From NCBI RefSeq assembly GCF_014647915.1, contig NZ_BMQC01000014.1, positions 28,175-92,174 of the forward strand: a stretch of 64,000 nucleotides of DNA. The letters run 5' to 3'. The notes under the pieces were generated by a model that saw only the letters and a list, made by a program, of their open reading frames with translations, had not been told where the DNA came from and searched no databases. Below, piece by piece: positions 29,471 through 38,342 of the stretch. The stretch comes from Pilimelia terevasa (lineage in GTDB: Bacteria > Actinomycetota > Actinomycetes > Mycobacteriales > Micromonosporaceae). A program made the position numbers and the translations under genes. Each line of letters opens with the position of its first letter. Position 1 is the first letter of the stretch.

Positions 29471-29500
29471 CCGGCCGGCCGCGTGATCGCGGCCGGCCGG
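29471..29500. repeat. perfect 13-bp palindrome between divergent genes
   Basis: CCGGCCGGCCGCG (29471-29483) and CGCGGCCGGCCGG (29488-29500) pair perfectly around TGAT. It lies 38 bases upstream of the small membrane protein gene and about 160 bases upstream of ahpC. With no gene ending here a terminator is unlikely; a regulator site or cruciform is possible. Confidence 0.6.
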
Positions 29501-29658
29501 TGACGCTGCTGCGACTCCGGTACCCGGACGGGCCGGCGGCCAATCCCGACCGGTGACCGCTTTCACACCACGCCGCGCGGGTGCTCGCCGCGCGGCCGAA
29601 GTACGGTCACACTCGGACGTTCGTCCCCCCACCCTGTGTTGTGTCAAGGAGAAACCGC

Positions 29659-30210
29659 GTGCTTACCGTCGGCGACCACTTCCCCGAGTACGACCTGACC
29701 GCCTGCGTCTCGCTCGACGCCGACCAGGCGTTCGCCCAGATCGACAACAAGAAGTACGAGGGCAAGTGGCGGGTCGTCTTCTTCTGGCCGAAGGACTTCA
29801 CCTTCATCTGCCCGACCGAGATCGCCGAGTTCGGCCGGCTGAACGAGGAGTTCGCCGACCGCGACGCGCAGGTCCTGGGCGTGTCCACCGACAACGAGTT
29901 CGTCCACCACGCGTGGCGCAAGGCGCACCCCGACCTGCGCGACCTGCCGTACCCGATGCTCTCGGACCTCAAGCGCGAGCTGAGCGAGGCGTGCGGCATC
30001 CTCGGCGAGGACGGCGTCGCCCAGCGCGCCACCTTCGTCGTGGACCCGAACAACGAGATCCAGTTCGCCATGGTCACCGCCGGCTCCGTGGGCCGCAACG
30101 TCGCCGAGGTGCTCCGGGTGCTCGACGCCCTGCAGACCGACGAGCTGTGCCCGTGCAACTGGAGCAAGGGCGGCGACACGCTCGACGCCGCGGCGCTGCT
30201 GGCCGGCTGA
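29659..30210 (+). CDS. ahpC: peroxiredoxin AhpC
   Basis: A 183-residue typical 2-Cys peroxiredoxin. The peroxidatic Cys51 sits in KDFTFICPTEIAEF; the resolving Cys is in ELCPCNWSKGG near residue 171. It reduces H2O2 and alkyl hydroperoxides in the cytoplasm. GTG at 29659 has AAGGAG eight bases upstream. The next gene, two bases after its stop, is ahpD, its adaptor/reductant in mycobacteria and other actinomycetes that lack AhpF. No oxyR-like gene is adjacent. Confidence 0.96.
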   Translation: MLTVGDHFPEYDLTACVSLDADQAFAQIDNKKYEGKWRVVFFWPKDFTFICPTEIAEFGRLNEEFADRDAQVLGVSTDNEFVHHAWRKAHPDLRDLPYPMLSDLKRELSEACGILGEDGVAQRATFVVDPNNEIQFAMVTAGSVGRNVAEVLRVLDALQTDELCPCNWSKGGDTLDAAALLAG

Positions 30211-30212
30211 GC

Positions 30213-30770
30213 ATGAGCGGCGACGGCGCGGGAATCGCGGGGATCAGGGCGGCGCTGCCGGCGTACGCCAAGGACATCAAGCTGAATCTCGGCGCCGTCC
30301 TCGACGCGACGACGCTGACCCCCACCCAGGCGTGGGGGTCGGCGCTCGCCTGCGCGGTGGCGGCCCGCAACGCGGCCCTGCTGCGCGCGGTCGCCGAGAC
30401 GGCCGCCGCCCACGTCCCGCCGCCGGTACTGACGGCCGCCAAGGCGGCCGCCGCGGTGATGGCGATGAACAACATCTACTACCGCGCCACGCACCTGGTC
30501 GGCGACGCCGCCTACCAGGCGATCCCGGCCCGGCTGCGGATGCAGGCCATCGCCACGGCGCCGCGCGAGGCGGGGGTGGACAAGGCGGACTTCGAGCTGT
30601 GGTGCCTGGCGGTCTCCGCCGTCACCGGGTGCGGCACGTGCGTGGAGTCGCACGAGCGCACCGTCCGGGGCGCCGGGATGTCGCGCGAGCAGGTGCACGA
30701 GGCGCTGCGCATCGCGGCGGTCGTGCACGCGGCGGCCGTCGTCCTCGACGCCGAGGCCGCCCTGGCCTGA
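30213..30770 (+). CDS. ahpD: alkyl hydroperoxidase AhpD
   Basis: A 185-residue all-helical protein with the AhpD active site: VTGCGTCVESHERTV, holding the C-x-x-C and the proton-relay His. MAMNNIYYRATHLVGD is another conserved AhpD stretch. With dihydrolipoyl/lipoamide partners it reduces AhpC. Start ATG at 30213, two bases after the ahpC stop. Transcription ends at the hairpin directly over its stop codon. Confidence 0.95.
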   Translation: MSGDGAGIAGIRAALPAYAKDIKLNLGAVLDATTLTPTQAWGSALACAVAARNAALLRAVAETAAAHVPPPVLTAAKAAAAVMAMNNIYYRATHLVGDAAYQAIPARLRMQAIATAPREAGVDKADFELWCLAVSAVTGCGTCVESHERTVRGAGMSREQVHEALRIAAVVHAAAVVLDAEAALA

Positions 30771-30794
30771 ACCCGGCGCGGCGCGCGCCGGGTT
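30770..30794. terminator. hairpin terminator after ahpD
   Basis: AACCCGGCGCG (30770-30780) and CGCGCCGGGTT (30784-30794) form a perfect 11-pair stem with a three-base loop between the convergent ahpD and glycosyltransferase genes; it could serve both directions. Confidence 0.75.
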
Positions 30795-30821
30795 CCACAG
30801 CCGGGCCGCTTCCCGTGCGGC

Positions 30822-32003
30822 TCAGGCCGGGCTCGTCGGACGCGCGGGACGCGATGCGGGAGACGGCCCGGTGACGGCGAGCACCGCCGGGTCGAACAGC
30901 GGCGCGCCCAGCGCGGCCCGCGGGTCCAGCGGCGCCAGCGGGTCGATCGGCGCCACCCGGCGCCGCGCCCAGCGGTACACGTGCTCGTACCCGCGCGCCA
31001 TCTGGGCCGGCGAGAACCGCTCCCGCACGTGCGCCACGCACGCCTGCGGGTCGATCTCGCCGATCCGGCCCAGCGCCTGCGCGAGCGCGCCGGGGTCGTC
31101 GCGGACGAAGCCGGTGACGCCGTCCACCACCACCTCGGGCACGGCGCCGCGGCGCAGCGCGACGACGGGGGTGCCGGCGGCCATCGCCTCGATCAGCACC
31201 ATCCCGAACGGCTCCTCCCAACGCAGGGGCAGGATCAGGGCGCGCGCCCGGGCGGTCAGGTCGGCGGTGACCTTGCGCTCCGCGTTGACGACCAGCTCGA
31301 CGCCGTCGTGCAGCATCGGCCGGACGACCTCCGCCAGGTACCGCTGCTCGCCGGGCTCCTGGCACTTGCCGGCCAGCACGAGCGGCACCCCGGCCGCGCG
31401 GCACGCCTCGATGGCCAGCTCGGGAGCCTTGTCGGCGCAGAACCGCGCCAACCACAGAGCCGGCCCGTCGCCCGGCGCGCTCCGGCTGGTTCCCGGTACC
31501 GGGATGCCGTGGTGGACGACCGCCGACCAGGGCAGGTGCGGGGCCAGCCGGCGCTGGGCGTAGGAGATGGCGACCAGGGCGACCCGCCGGTCGAGGCGGG
31601 ACAGGTAGGAGGCGAGCTGCCCGCGGGGCAGGTTGTGCACCGTGACGACGGTGGGCGCCCGGCGCAGGGCCGCGGTGAGCGGGCCGACGTTGGTGTGGTC
31701 GTGGACGACGTCGAAGCGGCCCCGGTCCAGCATCTCGTTGATCCGGGCGACGTGGTCCAGCTCCGGCAGCGCCCAGTTCATGTGGTCGTACTGGATCGGC
31801 CCGGTGCTGACGAAGCGCGCCTTCGTCGTCGACCGCTCGCCGGCCCCGAACAGCGTGACGTCGTGACCCCGGTCCACCAGGGCGTCGACCAGGTACGCCA
31901 GTACCTGCTCCAACCCGCCGTACCCGGCCGGCGGCACCTCGCACCAGGGCGGGGCGACCATCGCAATGCGCATCGGGCGGTCGTCGGCTTCGTCGGTCTC
32001 CAT
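30822..32003 (-). CDS. glycosyltransferase family 4 protein
   Basis: A 393-residue GT-B transferase. N-terminal PMRIAMVAPPWCEVPPAGYGG binds acceptor; VVHDHTNVGPL and VTVHNLPRG are typical of the family; the donor half has LARFCADKAPELAIEA and LILPLRWEEPFGMVLIEAMA with the E-x7-E motif followed by GTPVVALRRGAVPEVV. ATG at 32003 has AGGAGG eight bases upstream. It is divergent from the glycogen-debranching-type gene, and both may act in alpha-glucan or trehalose-related sugar handling. Donor and acceptor not visible. Confidence 0.88.
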   Translation of the reverse strand: METDEADDRPMRIAMVAPPWCEVPPAGYGGLEQVLAYLVDALVDRGHDVTLFGAGERSTTKARFVSTGPIQYDHMNWALPELDHVARINEMLDRGRFDVVHDHTNVGPLTAALRRAPTVVTVHNLPRGQLASYLSRLDRRVALVAISYAQRRLAPHLPWSAVVHHGIPVPGTSRSAPGDGPALWLARFCADKAPELAIEACRAAGVPLVLAGKCQEPGEQRYLAEVVRPMLHDGVELVVNAERKVTADLTARARALILPLRWEEPFGMVLIEAMAAGTPVVALRRGAVPEVVVDGVTGFVRDDPGALAQALGRIGEIDPQACVAHVRERFSPAQMARGYEHVYRWARRRVAPIDPLAPLDPRAALGAPLFDPAVLAVTGPSPASRPARPTSPA

Positions 32004-32181
32004 CGTGGGCACCTCCTGTTGCCGCAACCGTCCCCCCGGATGCGGCTGGCAAACCTCAAACTACGACGAATCTGGCGGCGCTCCGGGCCAGTTCCCCGAA
32101 AAGGGCACTTGGCCGGAATGGAACCCACCCGGCAAGGTATGAAGTAGTACGGACCGCCCCCCGGCCGCCCAGGAGGACCCC

Positions 32182-34197
32182 GTGCCCGACCAGACGATCA
32201 GCATCCTGCAAGGCAGCGCCTTCGTCGTCTGCGACCGGCGCGGGGACTTCCGCGCCAGCCGCGACGACGCGGTGGGGCTGTTCTACCGCGACGTCCGGCA
32301 CCTGTCCCGCTGGGAACTGCGCCTCAACGGCCGCCAGCTCGACGTGCTCTCGGCCAAGACGATCGAGTACGACGAGGCCGCGTTCTTCCTCGTCGAGCCC
32401 ACCGGCACGATCTACAAGAACCCGTCGCTGTCGGTGATCCGGCGGCGCGAGGTCGCCCGCGGGATGCGGGAGGAGCTGGAGCTGCAGAACCACGGCATCG
32501 AGCCCCTCCAGCTCGAACTGACGTTCCTGTTCGACGCCGACTTCGCCGACATCTTCGAGGTCAAGGACGGCCTCAACAAGAAGGGGACGCCCTACCGGTC
32601 CCAGCGGCAGGACACCCTGACCCTCGGCTACCGGCGGGACGGCTACTGCCGCGAGACCCACCTGCGGGCCCCGGGGGCGTACTTCACCGACGAGTCGCTG
32701 ACCTTCCGCCTGACCCTGGAGCCGCGCGACGTCTGGCAGGGCGAGATCGAGGTGGCGGTGGCGCTGGCCGCCGACCAGCCGCTGGGCAAGCGCGCCCACT
32801 CCCCCGACATGCCGGCCTCGCTGCCGCAGTGGTTCGCGGCCGCGCCGCGGATCGAGACCGACTGGCACGACCTGAAGTCCACGTACCGGCGCAGCATCAT
32901 CGACCTGGCCGCGCTGCGCTTCTACCCGTACCCGGACTCCTCGGCGTCGCTGCCGGCCGCCGGCCTGCCGTGGTTCATGGCGGTCTTCGGCCGGGACAGC
33001 CTCATCACCAGCTACCAGGCGCTGCCGTTCGTCCCCGAACTGGCCCGCACCACGCTGCGGGCGCTGGCCGCGCAGCAGGCGACCGCCGTGGACGACATGC
33101 GCGACGCCGAACCCGGCAAGATCCTGCACGAGCTGCGGCTCGGCGAGATGGCCCACTTCGGCGAGCGGCCGCAGTCGCCGTACTACGGGGCCGCGGACTC
33201 CACACCGCTGTTCCTCATCGTCCTCGACGAGTACGAACGGTGGACCGGGGACGCGGAGACCATCCGCGAGCTGGAGCCGCACGCGCGGGCCGCGGTGACG
33301 TGGATGCAGCGGTACGGGGATCTCGACGGCGACGGGTTCGTCGAGTACGAGACCCGCAACCCCGGCATCGGCCTGGAGAACCAGTGCTGGAAGGACTCGT
33401 GGAACTCGATCGTCCACCCCGACGCCACGGTCGCCCGCACGCCGATCGCCACGTGCGAGATCCAGGGGTACTGCTACGACGCGCTGCGGCGCACGGCCCG
33501 GCTGGCCCGCTCGTTCTGGGGCGACCCGGCGTACGCCGACGCGCTGGACGCCGACGCCGAGAAGCTGCAGCGGCGGTTCGACCAGCAGTTCTGGCTGCCC
33601 GACCAGGGCTTCTACGCGGTGGCGCTGGACGGCGACAAGAACCCGGTCGCCACGCTCACCTCGAACATCGGCCACCTGCTGTGGAGCGGGATCGTGCCGG
33701 ACGACCGGGTGGGCTCGCTCGTCACCCACCTGTGCGGGGAGCAGCTCTTCAGCGGGTGGGGCGTGCGCACGCTGGCCGACGGGCAGCGGCCGTACAACCC
33801 GATCGAGTACCACAACGGCACGATCTGGCCGCACGACACGGCGCTGATCGCCGCGGGCCTGTACCGCTACGGCCGGCGCCAGGAGGCCAACCGGCTCTCC
33901 GTCGCCCTGCTGGAGGCGGCCAAGCACGTCGGGTTCCGGCTGCCGGAGGCCTTCGCGGGCTACCCGCGCCGCGCCACGGACGTGCCGGTGGTCTACCCGA
34001 CGGCGTGCTCGCCCCAGGCGTGGGCGACCGGCGCGCCGCTGCTGCTGCTGCGGATCCTGCTGGGTCTGGAGCCGACCGAGGAGGACGGCCTGCAGGTGGA
34101 CCCGTACCTGCCGGACCGGATCGGGCACCTGGCGCTGCGCGGGATCCCGGGCCGCTGGGGCCACGCCGACGCGGTGGGCCAGCACCCGACCCGCTGA
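32182..34197 (+). CDS. amylo-alpha-1,6-glucosidase / glycogen debranching family protein
   Basis: A 671-residue protein. The N-terminal third is the beta-sandwich of the glycogen debranching family ([34 protein letters not shown]); the C-terminal part is the GH133-like (alpha/alpha)6 barrel: [73 protein letters not shown] and [17 protein letters not shown]. The acidic residues of GRDS, AADST and NGTIWPHD are in place. The GTG at 32182 is preceded by AGGAGG. Likely hydrolyses branch-point glucosyl residues of glycogen-like glucan in the cytoplasm, no signal peptide being present. Confidence 0.9.
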   Translation: MPDQTISILQGSAFVVCDRRGDFRASRDDAVGLFYRDVRHLSRWELRLNGRQLDVLSAKTIEYDEAAFFLVEPTGTIYKNPSLSVIRRREVARGMREELELQNHGIEPLQLELTFLFDADFADIFEVKDGLNKKGTPYRSQRQDTLTLGYRRDGYCRETHLRAPGAYFTDESLTFRLTLEPRDVWQGEIEVAVALAADQPLGKRAHSPDMPASLPQWFAAAPRIETDWHDLKSTYRRSIIDLAALRFYPYPDSSASLPAAGLPWFMAVFGRDSLITSYQALPFVPELARTTLRALAAQQATAVDDMRDAEPGKILHELRLGEMAHFGERPQSPYYGAADSTPLFLIVLDEYERWTGDAETIRELEPHARAAVTWMQRYGDLDGDGFVEYETRNPGIGLENQCWKDSWNSIVHPDATVARTPIATCEIQGYCYDALRRTARLARSFWGDPAYADALDADAEKLQRRFDQQFWLPDQGFYAVALDGDKNPVATLTSNIGHLLWSGIVPDDRVGSLVTHLCGEQLFSGWGVRTLADGQRPYNPIEYHNGTIWPHDTALIAAGLYRYGRRQEANRLSVALLEAAKHVGFRLPEAFAGYPRRATDVPVVYPTACSPQAWATGAPLLLLRILLGLEPTEEDGLQVDPYLPDRIGHLALRGIPGRWGHADAVGQHPTR

Positions 34198-34260
34198 CCC
34201 GCGCCCGCCCCGCGCGCGCCGGGTGCGGGGTGCCGGGTGTCGGGTCCCGGGTGTCGCCGG

Positions 34261-34482
34261 TCAGTGCGCGCGCAGGCGGTGCGGGTCGATCTCGCGGGAC
34301 GGGTGCCGGGCCAGGTACTCCGACTCCAGGTCGGCGGTCCGGCGCAGGTGGTTGGTCAGGGCGTGGCGGGCGCCGTGCCGCAGGGTGTCCAGCCGGGTGC
34401 GGTGCAGGCTGCGCAGCTCGCGGAGCAGGTCGTCCTCGCTCAGCATCGTCGGGTCGACCCCCAGCTCCAGCAACTCGACCAT
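34261..34482 (-). CDS. DUF6158 family protein
   Basis: A 73-residue acidic/basic helical protein of the actinobacterial DUF6158 type: [54 protein letters not shown] at 34482 lies eight bases after GGAGG; the in-frame GTG at 34491 would abut that site and is less likely. Function unknown. Confidence 0.75.
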   Translation of the reverse strand: MVELLELGVDPTMLSEDDLLRELRSLHRTRLDTLRHGARHALTNHLRRTADLESEYLARHPSREIDPHRLRAH

Positions 34483-34616
34483 CGCGCCCACCTCCGCGTC
34501 GTCGGCACCCGCGCGCGGGCGGCCCCGGTTCCCCTCCGCCTTCCCGCGGGGCGGTCCGCCGAAACCCGCGGGCGGCCCCGCGGGGGTGCGGGCGGGGCCG
34601 GGGTACCCTCGGGGCC

Positions 34617-35042
34617 ATGCGGCGGCTGCTCACACCCGCGTGGCTGGCCCGGCACGGGCTGGCCGCGGTCCTGGTGCCGGCCTTTCTCGGCCTGGGCTGG
34701 TGGCAGTTCCAGCGGGCGTCCTCCGGCAACGCGCTGAGCTGGGCCTACACCGTCCAGTGGCCGATCTTCGCCGGCTTCGTCGGGTTCATCTGGTGGCGCG
34801 AGGTGCGGCTCGCCCTGCGGCCCGGCGCCCCCGCACCCGCGCCCGCGCGGCGGACCGACGGCATCCGCCCGCCGGTCCTCCTCCCGCGGGGTGCGGCGGC
34901 CGCCGGCCGCGCCGGGGCGCGCGGGGACGCGCCCGACGCGGCGCTGACGGCGTACAACGACTACCTGGCCTGGCTGGCCGCCCACCCGGGCGCGCGGCCG
35001 GGCGACTACCCCGGCCCGGCCGGGAGAGGAGAGACACCGTGA
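34617..35042 (+). CDS. two-helix membrane protein, SURF1-terminus-like
   Basis: A 141-residue protein with two hydrophobic helices, [20 protein letters not shown] and [16 protein letters not shown], then a Pro/Ala-rich cytoplasmic part and an Ala/Tyr segment ([17 protein letters not shown]). The two helices resemble the first and last helices of SURF1 joined without the periplasmic domain. It overlaps the next gene by four bases (GTGA), so the two are co-translated. Function unknown. Confidence 0.75.
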   Translation: MRRLLTPAWLARHGLAAVLVPAFLGLGWWQFQRASSGNALSWAYTVQWPIFAGFVGFIWWREVRLALRPGAPAPAPARRTDGIRPPVLLPRGAAAAGRAGARGDAPDAALTAYNDYLAWLAAHPGARPGDYPGPAGRGETP

Positions 35043-35356
35043 CCGGAGCGCTGCTGAGGTACCGGGCGGTGGCCTGGGTCGTGGGCGTCGTGCTGATCGT
35101 GCTGGTGGTGGTCGGGATGCCGCTGAAGTACCTCGCCGACGACCCCGCGATCGTGGAGACGATCGGGCCGGCGCACGGCTTCCTGTACATGCTGTACCTG
35201 GTGGCCGCCTTCGACCTGGCCCGCCGGGCGAAGTGGAGCATGAAGCGGATGGTGCTCGTGATGCTCGCGGGGACTGTCCCGTTTGTCTCGTTCTGGGCAG
35301 AACGCGTCGTTACCGGCTGGGTCAGCACCGCCGTACCGGAACTCGCCCGCTCCTGA
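35039..35356 (+). CDS. DUF3817 membrane protein
   Basis: A 105-residue protein with three hydrophobic helices and the DUF3817 marks: [48 protein letters not shown] and [12 protein letters not shown]. The family is near-universal in actinomycetes and of unknown function. GTG at 35039 overlaps the preceding stop. Confidence 0.9.
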   Translation: MTGALLRYRAVAWVVGVVLIVLVVVGMPLKYLADDPAIVETIGPAHGFLYMLYLVAAFDLARRAKWSMKRMVLVMLAGTVPFVSFWAERVVTGWVSTAVPELARS

Positions 35357-35588
35357 TTTCCTTCACCCGTAAGGGCTGTACTCGCTACGGAGCGTCCACG
35401 TTGGGGCAGATTTGCCGGATCGGGCCACCCTCCTCGTACGTCCAGGCCCTGTGCGCGCGGCGGTCCGCGGGCTAGTTTTGCCCGCACTGGCCGCGGTCGT
35501 CAGTCGCCGGGGTGCCGGCGGCGCCGCGTCCCGTCCGGCCCTCCCGTGGTACCGGCCGGTCGCACAGCCCGAGAAGGATTCTTCCCCC

Positions 35589-36566
35589 GTGGCCCACGTG
35601 CACCCCCGCCGCCCGTCCCGGCGCGTCCTGACCGCCGCCCTCGCCGCCGGCCTCGCGCTGGCCGGTGCCGGCGCGGCACCCGCGGCCGCCGCGCCGACGA
35701 AAGCGGAGCTCCGCGAGAAGATCGCCAAGCAGTCCGCCACCCTCAAGCAGGTGAGCGAGGACTACAACGAGGCGCGCGAGCAGCTCACGGCGAACGAGAA
35801 CAAGATCAAGGAAATCCGCACCCGGATGCCCGCACTGGAGAAGCAGGTCACCGGCGCCAAGGCCGACTTCGCCAAGGTGGCGGCGTCCACGTACAAGATC
35901 AGCAATCTGCACGAGGCGAGCGCCGTCCTCAGCCAGCCCGGCCCGGACAACATGATGCGCCGGCTGGGCGCCATCGACCAGCTCACCCAGCGCCGCCAGG
36001 CGAAGGTGAACGACCTCACGACCGCCACCCACAGCTACGCCGCCGACCAGCAGCGGCTGGCCACCGAGGTGGCCCGCCAGGAGATCCAGGTCCGGGACCT
36101 CGGCAAGCGCAAGGCGGCCATCAAGGCCGACCTGGACACGTTCTACACCCTGCGCCGCGAGGTCTACGGCACCAAGGACTCCGGCGGCGGCGGCTTCACC
36201 GGCACCGTCCCGAAGGTCTCCGGCCAGGCCGGCGCCGTGGTGCGGTTCGCGTACCAGGCGATCGGCAAGCCGTACCGATTCGGCGCCGACGGCCCCGACG
36301 GGTACGACTGCTCGGGTCTGACCGCGGCGGCCTGGCGCAAGGCCGGCAAGAGCCTGCCGCACAACGCCCGGATGCAGTGGAACAACGTGGCCCGCCTCCA
36401 GCGGGGCGGGATCGCGGCGGGTGACCTGGTGTTCTACACCGACCTGAGCCACGTCGGCATCTACGTCGGCGGCGGCAAGGTCATCCACGCGCCGACCTTC
36501 GGCGAGAAGGTGAAGATCTCCCCGATCGGCATGATGAGCATCTACGGCTACGGCCGCCCCCGCTGA
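35589..36566 (+). CDS. NlpC/P60 family peptidoglycan endopeptidase
   Basis: A 325-residue secreted protein. Signal peptide about residues 1-36 (ALAAGLALAGAGAAPAAAA). Residues 37-200 form a long coiled coil with an RipA/PcsB-like pattern (LREKIAKQSATLKQVSEDY, KNEIRTRMPALEKQV-type heptads). Residues about 215-325 are NlpC/P60: catalytic Cys in DGYDCSGLTAAAW, His in LSHVGIYVGGG, and HAPTFGE supplying the third polar residue. It should cut the D-Glu to DAP bond of peptidoglycan stems, with the coiled coil holding it inactive until recruited. GTG at 35589 has AAGGA upstream. I searched the 230-base leader for a c-di-AMP riboswitch and could not support one. Confidence 0.93.
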   Translation: MAHVHPRRPSRRVLTAALAAGLALAGAGAAPAAAAPTKAELREKIAKQSATLKQVSEDYNEAREQLTANENKIKEIRTRMPALEKQVTGAKADFAKVAASTYKISNLHEASAVLSQPGPDNMMRRLGAIDQLTQRRQAKVNDLTTATHSYAADQQRLATEVARQEIQVRDLGKRKAAIKADLDTFYTLRREVYGTKDSGGGGFTGTVPKVSGQAGAVVRFAYQAIGKPYRFGADGPDGYDCSGLTAAAWRKAGKSLPHNARMQWNNVARLQRGGIAAGDLVFYTDLSHVGIYVGGGKVIHAPTFGEKVKISPIGMMSIYGYGRPR

Positions 36567-36613
36567 CCGCGCGCCGGCCGGCCTGACACCGGCGCCCGGA
36601 CCCGACATGCAGC

Positions 36614-36650
36614 AGAGCGGCGCCGCCCCGAACCGGGGTGGCGCCGCTCT
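36614..36650. terminator. bidirectional hairpin terminator
   Basis: AGAGCGGCGCC and GGCGCCGCTCT form a perfect 11-pair outer stem, with inner GCCCCG/CGGGGT pairing, between the convergent NlpC/P60 and sigma factor genes. Confidence 0.8.
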
Positions 36651-36703
36651 GGTCGTCGCGTCCGGCTGCCCGTCGAACCGGCGGGCAGCCGGAGCGCGTC
36701 GGT

Positions 36704-37732
36704 CTAGGCGGCCTGGAGGCCCTCGGCGCGGGCCAGCTCGCGGAGCCGCCCCAGTGCCTGGATCTCCAACTGGCGGATGCGCTCGCGGGACAGCGAGAAC
36801 CGCGAGGCGACCTCGGTCAGCGAGTGCTCGCGGCCGTCCTCCAGCCCGTACCGGGCCCGCATGATGCCCGCCGACCGGTCGTCGAGCTGGTGCAGGAGCT
36901 GGTCGACCCGCTGGCGCTCCAGAGCCGAGAGCACCAGCTCCTCCGGCGACGGGGCGTCGGAGTCGGCGACCAGGTCGCCGAGCTTGGTGTCGCCGTCGTC
37001 GCCGATCGGGGTGTCCAGCGACACGGTGTCCTGGGACCAGCGCATCAGCTCCCGTACCCGCTCGACCGAGACGCCGAGCGCCGCCGCCACCTGCTCCGGC
37101 TCGGGGTCGTTGCCCAGCTCCCGGGTCAGTTGCCGGGTGACGCCGCGCATCCGGTTGACGTCCTCGACGAGGTGGACGGGCAGCCGGACGGTGCGCTCCT
37201 GCTGGGCGATGGCCCGGCTGATGGCCTGCCGGATCCACCAGGTGGCGTACGTGGAGAACTTGAAGCCGCGCTCGTAGTCGAACTTCTCCACGGCCCGGAC
37301 CAGGCCGGTGTTGCCCTCCTGGATGAGGTCGAGCATCGGCATCCCGCTGCGCACGTACCGGCGGGCGATCGACACGACCAGGCGCAGGTTGGCGCGGATG
37401 AACAGGTCCTTGGCCCGCTCCCCGGCGGCGACGAGCGCGTCCAGTTCGTCCTCGGTGGCGCCGCGCCGGCTGCGCCCGCGTTCCAGGAGGTGGTCGGCGT
37501 ACAGGCCGGCCTCGATGGCCTTGGCCAGCTCGACCTCCTGGACGGCGTCGAGCAGCGGGGTGCGCGAGATCTCGTGCAGGTACACGCCGACCAGGTCCCG
37601 CTCCTCGGCGACCTCGTCGGTCCGCAGGGTGGTCTCTGGCCGCGCCGTGGTGGTCGTCTTCTCTGGAGTCTCCACGATCCCCTCGCTGGTGTTCGTGATT
37701 GTCCGCGGTGCCTGCGGGGTGTGCATACCCAT
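36704..37732 (-). CDS. RNA polymerase sigma factor, group 2 sigma-70 (HrdB/SigB-like)
   Basis: A 342-residue sigma-70 factor with regions 1.2 (DLVGVYLHEISRTPLLDA), 2 (NLRLVVSIARRYVRSGM, LIQEGNTGLVRAVEKFD, FSTYATWWIRQAISRAI), 3 (RLPVHLVEDVNRM) and 4 (RYGLEDGREHSLTEVASRF, SRERIRQLEIQAL). There is no region 1.1 or long acidic N-terminus, so it is a group 2 paralogue, not the principal HrdB; it resembles mycobacterial SigB and Streptomyces HrdA/C/D. ATG at 37732 has GGGAGGA upstream; the first 35 residues are a Thr/Glu-rich variable tail. Confidence 0.93.
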   Translation of the reverse strand: MGMHTPQAPRTITNTSEGIVETPEKTTTTARPETTLRTDEVAEERDLVGVYLHEISRTPLLDAVQEVELAKAIEAGLYADHLLERGRSRRGATEDELDALVAAGERAKDLFIRANLRLVVSIARRYVRSGMPMLDLIQEGNTGLVRAVEKFDYERGFKFSTYATWWIRQAISRAIAQQERTVRLPVHLVEDVNRMRGVTRQLTRELGNDPEPEQVAAALGVSVERVRELMRWSQDTVSLDTPIGDDGDTKLGDLVADSDAPSPEELVLSALERQRVDQLLHQLDDRSAGIMRARYGLEDGREHSLTEVASRFSLSRERIRQLEIQALGRLRELARAEGLQAA

Positions 37733-38104
37733 GTCGTCCTCCCCCGGTCGCCACTCGGCGCGCGCCCTCGGCCTAATCAACGGTCGACCTCGCTCCGTGA
37801 TTCCGCCTGCTGGATCTCGACCGTGCCACGGGTGCCTGAACGGTCGCTGTGAGTCGGATGGTCAATCGCTGTGACGACCGGACAGAATTGGGCATTCCAC
37901 CACCCTGGACGGCTGTTTGCCCGATTTGTATCCCCGTTGGTGATCGGCACGACACCTCCTTCGGGCGTGGCTATGCGACACATGTCACGTGCGGTGGTAC
38001 GAGGACTCATGCCGAACGGTTCACCCTTCGTGGTGTCGTACCCCCGTCGCGCCGGCAGGGAAACGCGGCCGGCCCCCCGCCCCGGTCGGCCGACAACGCG
38101 CAGA
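37733..38104. other. intergenic region upstream of the sigma gene
   Basis: About 370 bases with no gene I can support on either strand. It must hold the sigma-gene promoter, but I do not see a clear -35/-10 pair. Composition is a little less GC-rich than the surrounding genes around 37850-38000. Confidence 0.5.
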
Positions 38105-38136
38105 AACCGCCGGTGGGCGCTAGCCCGCCGGCGGTT
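38105..38136 (-). terminator. hairpin terminator after the 47-residue membrane peptide gene
   Basis: Arms 38105-38118 and 38123-38136 (AACCGCCGGTGGGC against GCCCGCCGGCGGTT) pair over 14 positions with one wobble and a four-base loop, about 20 bases past the stop at 38158. Confidence 0.75.
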
Positions 38137-38157
38137 CCCGTCCGCCCGCCACCCGCG

Positions 38158-38301
38158 TCAGGTGAACAAGCTCACACCACCCGGTCCGACGAGCAGACCC
38201 AGGATGATCAGCACGATGCCCCACAGGAGCTGGCTGCGCAGCAGCGCGACCACGCCGGACACGACAAGAATGACGGCGAGCAACCAAAGAAGTACGTCCA
38301 T
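38158..38301 (-). CDS. 47-residue membrane peptide (GPGGVSLF motif)
   Basis: A very short gene: ATG at 38301, stop TGA at 38158-38160. The peptide has two hydrophobic helices, LLWLLAVILVVSGVVALL and LWGIVLIILGLLVG, joined by the basic turn RSQ, and ends GPGGVSLFT. The G-P-G-G-V-S-L-F ending recurs in small actinobacterial membrane proteins of unknown function, which with the terminator directly downstream supports it being real. It lies between two sigma-factor genes, all on the minus strand, 42 bases after the SigF-like stop. Confidence 0.72.
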   Translation of the reverse strand: MDVLLWLLAVILVVSGVVALLRSQLLWGIVLIILGLLVGPGGVSLFT

Positions 38302-38342
38302 GGGCGCTCAGGTTCCCGGGGTGTGCGATCGGCAAACCTCGA

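Noticed and set aside
35357..35588. c-di-AMP (ydaO) riboswitch before the NlpC/P60 gene
   Set aside because: Such genes often have one, but I could not find the conserved core elements in the leader.
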